A stretch of DNA of 64,000 nucleotides. Source: Nymphaea colorata. Taxonomy: Eukaryota; Streptophyta; Magnoliopsida; Nymphaeales; Nymphaeaceae. Positions 22,501-32,791 of this stretch are shown one piece after another. Both the position numbers and the translations under genes were made by a program. The stretch covers positions 7,321,001-7,385,000 of the forward strand of contig NC_045148.1 in NCBI RefSeq assembly GCF_008831285.2, read 5' to 3'. Under the pieces are notes generated by a model, which ran no database searches, was not told the origin of the DNA, and was given only the letters and a program-made list of their open reading frames with translations. Each line of letters starts with the position of its first letter. Position 1 is the first letter of the stretch.

Positions 22501-25500
22501 ATCTGGTTGGAGGACCTCTGCCCGATTTAGATGTTTGGTTATATACTTTATCTCCGGGCTTGTAATCTCTCCCCTTTTGGTAGGGAGTAACCTCGCTGCC
22601 TCTAAACCGAGAAACAGAAGATTGCGAGGGTTTCTTCTTTTGTTTATCAAATTTGCGTGCCTTCTTCATAGCACGCCTTTCATCAATGCGCTCCTCGTAT
22701 ATACGAGCCATGGCGAAACACTCCTCTAGGCTCTCGAAACGTTGTACCTTCATTTCAAGCTTTACCTCTTGTTTGAGCCCACCCTTGAAGGCGCCGATGA
22801 GGGCCTTCTCCGACCACTGTACCATACTTGCAAGCCTTTCGAATTGTTTTTGGTAGGCTTGCACCGTGGTGGTCTGGACCAAGTTCTTAAGGTCCTCGTC
22901 GTAGTCTATAAAGGTGGAGTCGCCAAATCTGAGCTGAAGGCTCTTCTTGAACTGTTTCCAGGTAGGGTCGTAGGTTTTGTGGACAAACCATAAGTAGAAG
23001 CTTGTAGCTTCTCCCGTCATGTTGGCTGCCGCTGTTTCTATCCATTCATCCCTAAGAACTCGATGGCACACAAAGTAACGCTCGGCCATGAACATCCACT
23101 CTCTCAACTGTTCCCCATTGAACTTTGGAAATTCGTAACGGACCGTGGGTGTCCGTCTGTCATCGTGTCGGGGGTGTCCTTTCTCGTTCCTCCTACGAAG
23201 ATGCGGAGACTCTTCTTCTTCTTCAGAATCATAGTACGTTTGATTCTGACTTGAGTTTGCGAACCTTTGTACACGCGTGGAGGCTCGAGGGTGTTCTTCT
23301 AAGGGCGGGCGGAATGTGGGTCCGGCTAGAGGAGGCCCCGGGGGTCCCATTCTGTTGGTTCGGGCCCCGTCCATGCTGGTGCCTACGTGAGACACCCGTG
23401 GGTCTACTTCATTATCGGTGAAGTAGTTTGGACAGCCGCCCATTACGCCCTTTCCTTTTTCGCGCCCTGTCTGAGTTGGGCCTTGGGTGACGGCCTCTTG
23501 TTGCGGGTTTATGGAGGCGCTTAGGAGCCTGAACATGCTCCTAAACTCGTCCATGTCCCGTTGTCTAGCCGAGTCCTGGCGTTCCATCTCGGTTCTACGG
23601 ATGGAGTCTTGCCTATCCATATCCCGACGCATTCTTATTAGCTCCCTTTCAATATGCGTCATGCGCCCCACCATAGGGTCTTGGAGCTCAATGGACTCGG
23701 CCTGTGCTGGCTCCTCTTGATGTTGAGGGACCTCTTCTAGTACGGCGGTCTCCTCAAGAGCAAGTTGCTTCTTGGATTTGCCCATTTGTAAGACTAGGGC
23801 TGAAAATCTCCAAGGCAACACGTTGAACACAACACACGAAAACCTAACTACGCTGAATCCAAACAAGACTGCCTACTGCCACTCTCAAAATCCAAAAACT
23901 ATCTACTGCCACTCTCAAGGAAATCCTAAACTGACCACACGCTGCCGCTGCCCTGCTGCTGCCCGTGTGTTCGTAAGCAAGGGAGACGGGTTGGCCCGCC
24001 TACTGCCGCACTCGCCTAGTGCCTCGGCAGTCCCGCTTCACTCTCCGCCGAGCTCAAAGAGCCTAAATCACCACACCCGCCTGGTGTCTCGGTGACGCAC
24101 CTCGAGTTTGGCTACCCTCGGGAGTACGATGTGTACTACCCTAGACTTGCTAAAATGGAGCAAGCCTAGCCGTGAACAACACTAATATCACGCCGTGGAA
24201 GACTAAAGAAGACCAAAACTGAAATCCAGAAAACCACTGCCGAAACTGAAGCTGCTAGAAAACCGACTATAAGCTGCCCCTGACGTTGAATCTTCACGGT
24301 CCAAGTGCTTACGAAATCCGGTTTCTCCTCAAGAGGGCTCTGATACCAATTGTTAGGCACTACCCGGGCGGACTAGTAAGACCGAACCGAAGCAGCCCTA
24401 AATTCCCAAGACCTTCTTGAGGAGCAATCTAAAAAACCAAAATCCTAGAAAAATTACACACTTGTTCTACCCGGCCGGACAGGACCCCGGCGCAAACCCG
24501 ATGGGAGAGATGTACAAGTGCGGCTGGGAACCCCCAAAGCCTAACTAAGGAAATCCTACTACAGAACGCTAAAGGGTTGTGAGGCCGTACAAACGCGAAG
24601 CGGTACAAGAATACACTCACAACTCACTCAACAAACCATGCAAACCACAATCTAACGAAGCAAACCACACCCGAGCCCAGTAGGAAGGTCTAGTCCTTTA
24701 GCGGGCGTGTCGTTGGCAAAGGTGCCTTCGAGGTACCGTGGTAGGGACGTGGGACAGAGCCCGGGCTAAAACAGGAATAAAGCAAACTAAATGCAACCTA
24801 AAAACAGAAAGCAAGAACTCCCTCCCGAAGCTACAAGGGGGGGTGAGAAGTGATACCGGCCAAGACGAACTTGGCTGAACCGAATAGATGACCTCGGGGT
24901 GAGTACCAGTCCCCGAGGTAACACAGCTCACTGTACTGAAAGTCCTACTGAGGCGAGCCTCCACGGAGCTTGCTGCCGAAGAAGAAGAAGAAGAGTCTCC
25001 GCATCCATGACATACCTGGATCTTGGTTCTGCATAGTGGTGGAAAAAGCAGAATCACCCACAACTATAGACGCCAAGGAGGAAGATGAAGTTTTCTGAGC
25101 CAGAAATTGTTCATACTCTGATTTACTCATACCAATAGTGACTTTTTCTGCATTTGAATCTATATGGTCATCTTTAACATGTGAAGCTTTTGGGATATGA
25201 GACGAACTCTTGATTTGTGATGACTCATATCCTCGAATCATTGGGTGACCATGTTTATTCCAGCATCTATCTTCTAGATGACCAAGTCTTGCACGTCACA
25301 GAACGTGCATTGAAATCTACCACGTCCACCTCCTGAATTACGACCTCCTCTCCCCATATTGAAGGCATGTCCTCAGCTTCCTAAGATGGATAAGGATTTC
25401 CCACCACACGACTTAGCCTGTTATAGGCCTCAGCAAGGTCTAGAATTTCAGCCCCAGTCAACATTTGGGCTTTGGCCACTGCAAAATCAGGAGACAACCC

Positions 25501-28500
25501 AACTAAAAATTTCGCCACCATGTGCTGCTCAAAGTGGGTTTTGTAGCATGATTGACACGGGGAACGTAGGGCTTTGAGCCTCTCATAGACTGATTTGACT
25601 GACGCAAAGTATTAGGCCAGATCTGAGTCACTTTGTTGGAGTTTGAGAAGTTCTTCTTCAACCTGCAAGACTTTGCTCATATTCTTATCATGAGAGTAAG
25701 TTTGCTTCAGAAATTCTCCATATGCTTGGCAGAGGTATAATACGCAATCGTAGGAGTGATGTGTGCTTGCACGCTATTCATAATCCATGACATCACAATA
25801 TTATTATCTTCCTCCCACGTAGAATATTTTCCTTGTCTTAGTTAGGGGTTCTTCCTCCCATAATAACATGTTTCTTTCTATGCCCCTTAACAGACATCAT
25901 AAATACGCGAGACCAGATTTCATAGTTTGAGCCGTCTAACTTCACGGTAGACCCAAATGAAAGAAGATTTCCAGAGACTTTTTATTCTCCCTGCGCATCA
26001 ACAATAGTATCTCTCTGCTCCATAGTGAAAATCAAACAAAAATCTCTGCACACTGAATGTAGACTGCTGGAAAAAAAAAAAGAACGTGCAGGAAAAAAAA
26101 AAATCCAGTCACATATTTTAATGTCTAGATGTTGTTAACATGCATTCAGAGCAGGTAGCAGTCACACCTCCTTCACGACCCTGAACAGCAGAAAACTTTG
26201 CCGATAATTACTGCTGAGAAACAAACTTACAGACGAAGACTACCGCTGCTTTTTCTGTTCCCAACCTCAACTCTCAAACAGCAAGTCCACATCTTGTTGT
26301 TCCACAATCAGCAACGTCAACAAGCAATCTCCACGATTAGCAGCAGCAACAAGCAATCTCTGATTAGCAACAATGACAGGATCCCAGCATCCACACCATG
26401 TTAGCGACAGGCAATCTTTAATCAGCAACAACGACAGGATCCCAGCAGCCACACCATGTTCCACTAGTGGATCTGATCATGGGTTCCACATAGGCGTGAT
26501 CAGATTCCACCCACCAGTGAGCAGTAGAGAGAAGAGGAAGAAAAAAATGAGAAAGGAAAGGGGGAGACGAGAGAGGAGGAAGAAGAAATCTAACAGTCAC
26601 CGGAGAGGAGATCGCTGAAAATCTGCTAGTCGCCGGCAGCCTGAAGTGGTCACGGCGCTGGCTTTGATACCATGTTGTCGTGAGAGAAAGAGAGAGAAGA
26701 AAACACGTCCAACTTATTATTCATCACTTACCCTGACCCTTAAGGGAGAATTAGGGTCAAGAACAAAATTACAATGTAAACCAAAAAGTTATTGAAAATA
26801 ATTAAAGAACTGTCAAGTTTTTTAATATTCCAAAAAACTACCTCAACGTCAACATATATATATAACCCTCTCCTAAGTTGTTTGGAAAATGGCACACTGG
26901 CTATATATAAACTGGCAGCTGCATCCATGGAATGCCTGGTGCTCATCCATCTCTGGTTCAGCAGACTATTTGCTGCTCCAATGGGATATAATTCAGGAGA
27001 AATTTTTTCTTGCTTTAGATAATCCTACTTTGACTTGGTTGCACATGAAGCTCGGTAACCAAGATGATGGCTGTTGCAAATTGTGAAAGTTTTTTTTTTT
27101 TTTTAATTTAGAATTTAGGTAAAGGACTATACTAAATGGTTCAATAAAAAAAGAAGGATAGATTAAGCTGCAGATCCTAAAATTGTTCATATATGTTCAA
27201 AATGATGTTAATGGCCCTTCTCCATGATATTAAATGTTTAGAACAAATCTAGAATTGTTGCCTCTGGGGTGTGGAATTTTGCCATCGACCATCTTTTTGT
27301 TTCCACTGGAAACAGAAAGGAACCTCTTTTCATTTTTTATTATTATCTACAACCTCAGTAGATGGTTTATGTTTGTATTTTTCATTCTCTGCAGATTTTT
27401 ATATTTTTCAGGTTACATGCTTTTAAACAATTGAAAGTATTGGTTTTTTCTTTTTTCATATTAACTATTAACAAGTAATGATTGAATTTTTTTTTTTTGG
27501 CTCGTTCATATTAAAAGTGCTCATTTTTTAATGGCAGGAAGCACTCAAAGCCTTATGGGTTGCTGCATTTCCAGATATTGCTCTTGAAGGCTGCATATCT
27601 GAGCAGTGGAAAGAAATGGGTTGGCAAGGTCCAAATCCCTCAACAGATTTTAGGTGACACACCTTTATCTATTTTTCCCTCATTCAGATCTTCAATTTTG
27701 TTCTGTCAGAACCACCTGCTATAATGTACTTAGCTCTCCTGTACTATTAACTGTTACTCATGCACGTGGACATCAGGATGTTATTTAGCTAGTTCATCAG
27801 CTTTTTTTTTTCTTTTGACTTGAATTCAAGGACATTTTGTTCATTATGTGCATGTTGTGCTGTTTTATTTTGTGTGTCTGCCGAGGTGAGCTTGCCAAAA
27901 TGTCTAAGTCACACAGGTGCGCCAACTATGGTGGTGCACTTGCATCGATGTGGGTGCGGGTGCGGCCTGACACGGCACCTCACTCAGTCAAACCGAAACT
28001 GGTGCTGCTGATAGCAAACGTTCTTTTTTTCTCTTTTTTTTTTTTTCATTTTTTCCCTTCTCCTATCTTTCCCTCTTCTCTCTCTCTCCCCATATTTTAT
28101 TTAATAAAACTTTGAATTTTGTATGAGATTAAGGTAACCTTGATAAAAAAAAAAAGTTTAAAAATATAGACAAGTAAAATTTACTTATATAACAAATAAT
28201 ATATAAGCTCTCACCGCACCCGCACGCAATTTTTTTTGGAACTTACCTCATCCCTCAGCCGGACCAGCACCTGCACTCCGCTCCCATGTGACATTAAAGC
28301 TTAGCTAGCATTCCTTCAATTTATTCCCATATCATCTGTTAAGCCTTAATGCTTTCTGCAGTTATCTGTAGGATTCCTACAGTGGTATTGTCCCTCATTT
28401 AATTGTTGTGCTACGTTCAAGTTATTACCACTTTGTATTTTTCTTTTTCTTATAAATCTCAAGCCCCATCCACGTGGCTACATGGTTTAACAGTTGACCT

Positions 28501-29980
28501 TGAGACCTTCCAGTTGGAAAAGATTAAGGGTTCGGTACCTGAGTTGTGTCCATACTGGCATGATCTGGTACAATTTACTACCCCAAGCTCCTATCTAGAG
28601 AAAAAAAAAAGGTTTCTATTTTTTCACTGTTATTTCCTGTGTATTGATTTCAGTTCAGCAAATGAGCCTGATGCCTTAAAATGTCTTGTTCCTATACTAC
28701 CCTGGACTTGTTTCTTCTGACTTCTTGATGTTCTAAGTTTACTTGCTCCTTGTTTCTGAATTAGAATGTGCAAATTCGACTGTCTGAATAATATTCTTAT
28801 ACCAATGCAAGAAAACGTGGTACTTGAGAAATTGCAGTTATGTAGACATTTGAATACTGATTCAGGATATTAAAACTTGTACTGTAGTCCTTTCTTTGTG
28901 TACAATTTAAATTTCAGTCACATGCTCAATTGGCTTATGGGAAATGTTTAGCTAAAGATCTGGTTCATCTAACAGCTTGTAGAAAAAAACAACAATTACC
29001 CTCCATGCGTTTTTGGCATCAATGGGAACTTTTGGTTGACGATCTCCAGCCTTTAAGATATGATATATCGATTTATTTTCCCATTTTCACTTATACAATT
29101 CTATGATCATGTGTGAGCAGCATTTTCTTCTCTGGTTTGTTTGCAAAAGTTCTGGTTAGAGCTCGTGAACTTTAATAATTTTCATTTTACAGGGGCTGTG
29201 GATTTACTGCTCTCGAGAACCTGCTGTTTTTTGCTAGGAATTATCCAGTAAGCATAAATTTGTTTTTTTCCCACCTTGTCTTGTTTACTCTACATCTGAT
29301 TGACTTGGGTTCTTCTTCAAATGAAGGAACACTTTCAGAAGTTACTCCTAAAAAGTGGAGGAGAACGGGCTACGTGGGAATATCCATTTGCTGTTGCTGG
29401 CATCAACATCTCTTTTATGCTAATAAAAATGTTAGACTTGCTTTCAGGTGAAGCGTCATTTCTTTTTGTTTTGGTTGTTTCTGTTAAATGACCGTAAATG
29501 CATTCTGTTCTTAAGTTCACTTCTTCATGATTCTTTTTTACAGATAGACCAAAATCTATCCCAGGGATCAACTTTCTGAGAATTTTGACAGGTAAAGCTA
29601 TCCATGTGAAACTAACTATTCTGACTTCTTAAATTTTATTTGACGGGTATAACTTGTACCGTTTTATAATTTTTTACCTTCTGCTTTTGCAGAGGATGAA
29701 GAGGCTTTTGACGTGTTATATTGTATATCATTTGCAATGATGGATGCACAATGGCTTGCTATGCGTGCTTCCTACATGGAATTCAATGTAAGTTCTGTAC
29801 CTTCGCCAAAGATATCTATATATACACACACACACACACACAAGAGCAGCTAAGATCTTTTGCTTTTTCTTTGTTCAGGAGGTTTTACAGGCCACCAGGA
29901 TTCAGTTGGAAAGAGAATTATCACTTGAAGACGTGCACCACATTCGGGATCTACCAGCACACAACCTGTTATCTCTGTAG
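18183..29980 (+). CDS. ELMO/CED-12 domain-containing protein
   Basis: The coding exons are 18183-18287, 18775-18843, 27538-27653, 29193-29247, 29327-29447, 29544-29591, 29693-29787 and 29879-29980. All introns are GT-AG and all phases agree, giving 236 residues from ATG 18183 (MVGPHLWITGLFYRAS). The ELMO domain fills most of the protein. Family landmarks in order are LTPLQEERLQ, EALKALWVAAFP, SEQWKEMGWQGPNPSTDFR, GCGFTALENLLFFAR, WEYPFAVAGINISFML, DVLYCISFAMMDAQWLAMR, ASYMEFN and QLERELSLEDV. Animal ELMO proteins work with DOCK exchange factors or act as Arf/Arl GAPs; plant members are poorly characterised. The start is uncertain because exon 14517-14619 may extend the N-terminus. The 8.7-kb intron 18844-27537 contains the retrotransposon composite, yet no coding exon is broken. 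Confidence 0.9.
19413..19456. repeat. Near-perfect hairpin beside a (TA)n tract
   Basis: Two 18-bp arms, CATAACTTCAGGAGCGGG and its inverse with one mismatch, enclose an 8-base loop. The right arm runs directly into the AT microsatellite at 19457-19499. This may be the tip of a decayed foldback element. Confidence 0.8.
19457..19499. repeat. (AT)n microsatellite
   Basis: An unbroken alternating AT run of about 43 bp lies between the hairpin and a putative LTR start. Confidence 0.95.
19504..20394 (+). mobile_element. Copia-type 5' LTR, primer site and leader fragment
   Basis: TGGTATCAGAGC at 20019-20030 matches the tRNA-iMet primer-binding site used by many plant copia elements. It is directly preceded by a sequence ending TTTCTACA, consistent with an LTR end. 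The LTR start is guessed as TGTCACGG at 19504. Downstream is a GC-rich leader that stops abruptly at about 20394, where reverse-strand gypsy sequence begins. No gag or pol of this element remains. Confidence 0.55.
20395..21330 (-). pseudogene. Gypsy RT (C-terminal part) and RNase H, frameshifted and truncated
   Basis: This is the continuation of the previous frame after the shift. RT motifs include DLRAGYHQIRM, MPFGLTNAPATFQ and the catalytic FFDDILIYS. RNase H follows with IETDACD, STYEKELLAI and RTDQNSLKY. Homology ends at NFEIEYKRR (about 20395). The open frame then runs to 20236 in unrelated, low-complexity sequence belonging to the adjacent copia leader. No integrase is present. Confidence 0.85.
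21314..23785 (-). pseudogene. Gypsy gag-protease-RT (N-terminal part) reading frame
   Basis: The frame is open from the ATG at 23785 (MGKSKKQLALEE) to 21314. It holds a Gag core region (EWMFMAERYF), a zinc-knuckle-like CFRCEEKWDKNHQC, an acidic Ser-rich linker, an aspartic protease site LLDSGATNNF, and the RT start with SPFSSPVLLVKKK and WRFCVDYRALNE. It then hits a stop after ELAGATIF, where a short deletion has removed about three codons and shifted the frame. About 820 residues are open, so the copy is not very old. No function is expected, because the rest of pol is in another frame and truncated. Confidence 0.85.
24351..25003 (-). repeat. Putative 5' LTR of the gypsy element
   Basis: On the plus strand it begins TGTTAGGCACTACCC, two bases from the minus-strand primer-binding site, which fixes this edge. 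The other edge is less sure: decayed copia sequence starts at about 25004. TGGATGCGGAG, read on the minus strand, would be a possible LTR start. Confidence 0.55.
25004..26672 (-). pseudogene. Decayed copia gag region with primer site
   Basis: On the minus strand, a primer site TGGTATCAAAGC (26672-26661) is followed by a leader and then a gag start at about 26023 (MEQRDTIVDAQG) that soon hits stops. Recognisable pieces are VKLDGSNYEIWSR, LVGLSPDFAVAKAQM and a zinc-knuckle remnant CTFCDVQ...RCWNKHGHP. The frame at 25241-25014 continues to NQDPGMSW, just before where copia protease should begin, and is cut off by the gypsy LTR. Many stops and frameshifts show an old copy. Confidence 0.75.
26673..26894 (-). 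repeat. Putative copia 5' LTR
   Basis: The plus strand starts TGTTGTCGTGAGAG immediately after the minus-strand primer site, which defines one LTR edge. A candidate opposite edge is GGAAAATGGCA, ending at 26894, which would make a 222-bp LTR starting TGCC on the minus strand. That far edge is a guess. Confidence 0.5.
27900..28300. mobile_element. Possible degenerate MITE with GGTGCGGGTGCGG words
   Basis: GTGGGTGCGGGTGCGGCC near 27948 and the inverse-type word CCGCACCCGCAC near 28213 flank an AT-rich centre inside an ELMO intron. The two halves look like inverted partners, but the ends and target duplications could not be defined. Confidence 0.3.
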
Positions 29981-30252
29981 GTTTTCTTTTAATGCATCAA
30001 AATACTTTCGTAAAATTAAATACGATCTGCAACACCTTTTCCTTTGTTCCTGCCACCATCTGTGCGCTTCGTTTCTCTTCTGCTTTTCTCGAACGTTAGT
30101 AAAGTTAAAAGCTACCCAGATAAACCTCAAGAGAATCAACACCATGAACTAAATTTCATGAAGCTGAAAGCAACTGCATATTGTGTCCATCATATTATGC
30201 GCGAGACTGGAGCTAAAAAGAATGGAAATTAAAGAATAGCTAAACAAGTGAA

Positions 30253-30501
30253 CTACAAGAATCCACCAGCTTGTTGATAACCTGCAGTTGACAAAAGAGA
30301 GATTGAATGAGGAAGGTTTGTGGAGAAGATGACAAAGGGCCTTCCACTCAGAGTCCTGCGCAAAGCGTCCAGTAAGACAGCCACCATTTCCCCAGCAAAT
30401 CTCATCAGCCATGGTCGAAGGAAGACACCCCACAAGCCCACCACGCCAATCAGCACTTCTGTGCCGAACCCCATTTCTTTCGCTCCCACCTCCAAAACCA
30501 T
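30253..30501 (-). CDS. Hypothetical small membrane protein
   Basis: An 82-codon frame runs from the ATG at 30501, reading MVLEVGAKEMGF then TEVLIGVVGLWGVFL, a likely membrane-spanning stretch, followed by an amphipathic segment with LLDALRRTL. The block is more GC-rich than its surroundings. A TATA-like AAATAAATAC lies about 55-65 bp upstream on the same strand. A possible splice donor (CAG/GTTATC near 30275) could extend it into another exon, so the written end is provisional. I do not recognise the family. It sits tail-to-tail with the ELMO gene, 270 bp from its stop codon, and could instead be antisense or UTR sequence. Confidence 0.35.
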   Translation of the reverse strand: MVLEVGAKEMGFGTEVLIGVVGLWGVFLRPWLMRFAGEMVAVLLDALRRTLSGRPFVIFSTNLPHSISLLSTAGYQQAGGFL

Positions 30502-31516
30502 GGATCAGAAGAAAATAGCTACATTTCTTTTCATTGGGTTGGGAGCTCAGAGAAGTATTTATTTGCTTGGATGATGATGGGTGGGTCCTGGCGCCTTGCC
30601 GCTCCCCCTTTAGATTTTTTCTGAATGAAAATAAAAGGTACAAAATTTTCAGAAACTTGTGCGTTCAAAATTTTATGGAAGACCGCTACCACTGCCGACG
30701 ATTCTGTGTGCCGGAGGTTCATTGAAGAAGAGTGTAAATGCTTGTGTACCATTCTATCTGCTGCTGACCACTAGCTTGTTGAACAACCGTTCTCACCTTC
30801 TAGTCAGGCGTTTCTTGTAGTTCTTTTGATGGGCAACATTGTTATCCTTGCAATTTGGCTTTACCCACTTGGCATTGATGTGGATCAGACGGCGTGGTTG
30901 ATGGCAATGCCTCTTGTTGAGGCCTCGTGTTCAAGGCTTTTTTACTGAATTGCAGATTCGTTGGCAACTTATTGGGGGAGAGAGTCGCTTCTCTACTGAC
31001 CCGTTAGAGCTTCTATGTTGCAGCACTAATCGTGTAAATTTTTGCCAAGTTAATTAGACGTCATGAACTCCACATGCATATGACGTTTTTGTTGCGAGGA
31101 GAAGCTGAGACACTCTTTAACCGCACTGGGAGCCTTTGAGGTTTAATTATTTTTTGCCAGCTGATGCAATAATGGAGGCACAGGTACATAAAATTATTGA
31201 ATAGCTTGCAGAGAAGAAGCGGTGCACGTTACATTATCGTCGCTCGCAGACAAACAAATCTCTCTCTCCCCCTCTCCCTCGCGTAACCGTCCTTTTGCAC
31301 ACCTTGTGAAATGCGTAAAACCAACTTGTACCGTTGGCCTTTAATTTGGTATTCATTCCGCTGCTTCTACATCGTTGGCCCATGTAAAATTGCAGTTTCT
31401 GACATGGGTTTTACTAGTTGGAGCTTTGCTGTTGGGATTGGCTATAAAAACGATGAGGCCTTGTCCATTATCAGGATTGCCCGAACTAATGTGGCAATGA
31501 AATGATTTCATCACTT

Positions 31517-31517
<1 letters not shown>

Positions 31518-31567
<50 letters not shown>
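31518..31567. repeat. (GA)n microsatellite
   Basis: An unbroken GA run of about 50 bp. Confidence 0.95.
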
Positions 31568-31569
<2 letters not shown>

Positions 31570-32310
31570 AGTTTCAGGAGTAATATCTGGCTGGGTGTAT
31601 GTAACGCTCAAATTGCTTCTGAACTGTTCATGTAGACTAGCATTCAACGCCATTGTTAATCCATCAGCGAGAAAAAGTAATCATAAAAATGATCTTCTAT
31701 GAACATAGATCTGTCCGCCCGCATCTAGTGGTGGGACATACAAAAGACATGCAAACTTTTTAATAATGTAAAATACGCATCTTTTTCAAAATTTTCAGTA
31801 CAAACATGGGAGTTTATTGTGTCACACTTGAAATTTTTGTGATTAAAGAAAGACCTGAATGCAATGACCGAGCAACTATTTTTAGCATCTGGTAAATAAA
31901 TGGCACCGAACTGTCCATCCTGAACTATAATACACATTTTTTTTGTTGAAATTTGAGAATGATTACAAAACCAGCATTATCAATACCAACATGAATCGGC
32001 CTATTAGCTTTTCAGTAGGGTAGTGTTTGATAGCTTCGGCAGCAGCATGGATTTCAGATCCACTGTACATTTAAAAAAACATAGAACTGTGGTCATAGGG
32101 ATGCTTACTCTGCCTTTCATTAAATTTTAAGAAAAAACACAAACTTCCTGCTAAAGATGAAGACGAAAGATCGAAATAATGAATATCTGTGGATCTGAAA
32201 TGAAGGCTTTATTTAAAGGGTTCGATTTTTATTCCGTAGCTGAATCTAAATGTGATAGGGCTTCCTATCTTGTATCAAAATTAGATCATGATCAAAACTT
32301 AGATATAAGA

Positions 32311-32413
32311 GGTGGTTTCGCATAAGGGGCACTCTAGTAGTGCCTCATGAATATGCCCTAAAAGGTTGGGGCATATTCATGGACACTCAGTTTGTGCCCT
32401 GATGCTAAACGAC
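32311..32413. mobile_element. Hairpin (foldback) MITE
   Basis: The left arm GGTGGTTTCGCAT...CATGAATATGCCC and the inverse of the right arm GGTCGTTTAGCAT...CATGAATATGCCC match over roughly 45 bp, so nearly the whole 103-bp element folds on itself. A direct repeat ATAAGAGGT(G/A)GTTT lies at the left edge and just past the right edge. Confidence 0.7.
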
Positions 32414-32543
32414 CCATAAGAGGTAGTTTAGCATGATCAGTACATTCTTATGAATCTGCTCCAAAAAACATGGCGGATTCATGGAACACTTTTTAATATG
32501 TCTAATGAATCTAAAAAAAATTGTATTTCCAAACATCCCTTAA

Positions 32544-32791
32544 GGGGTCTCGTTTGGTAACAGTAACAAGTTGTTGCTATCTTATGAATTTGTAACAAAA
32601 AATGAGGAAAATTCATTAAAGGCTGCCACACATTATTCCATAAATCTATCCAGCTAATTTTTGTGACAAATTTATGGAACAAGAACAAATTGTTACTGTT
32701 CCATGTGTATGTCCCAAATGTTGGAGCAGATTCATGAGACACTTAGGATACTATGAGATAGTAACATCTTGTTACTGTTGCCAAACAACCC
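32544..32791. mobile_element. MITE with TTAA (or TTA) target duplication
   Basis: The 248-bp element has inverted termini: left GGGGTCTCGTTTGGTAACAG, right (inverse) GGGTTGTTTGGCAACAG, both followed by TAACAAG. It is flanked by TTAA on each side (32540-32543 and 32792-32795). The terminus and TTA core fit a Tourist/PIF-Harbinger-type MITE. It has no ORF of its own. Confidence 0.75.

Larger units (their letters stand above)
20395..25003 (-). mobile_element. Ty3/gypsy retrotransposon, 3'-truncated
   Basis: Read on the minus strand, the order is LTR (about 25003-24351), primer site TGGTATCAGAGC (24348-24337), a leader, gag, protease, reverse transcriptase and RNase H. The element then breaks off at about 20395. 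Integrase, the polypurine tract and the 3' LTR are missing. The element lies inside the ELMO intron, antisense to the host gene. The sharp change into unrelated GC-rich leader sequence at 20395 suggests rearrangement with the neighbouring copia fragment, not simple decay. Confidence 0.85.
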
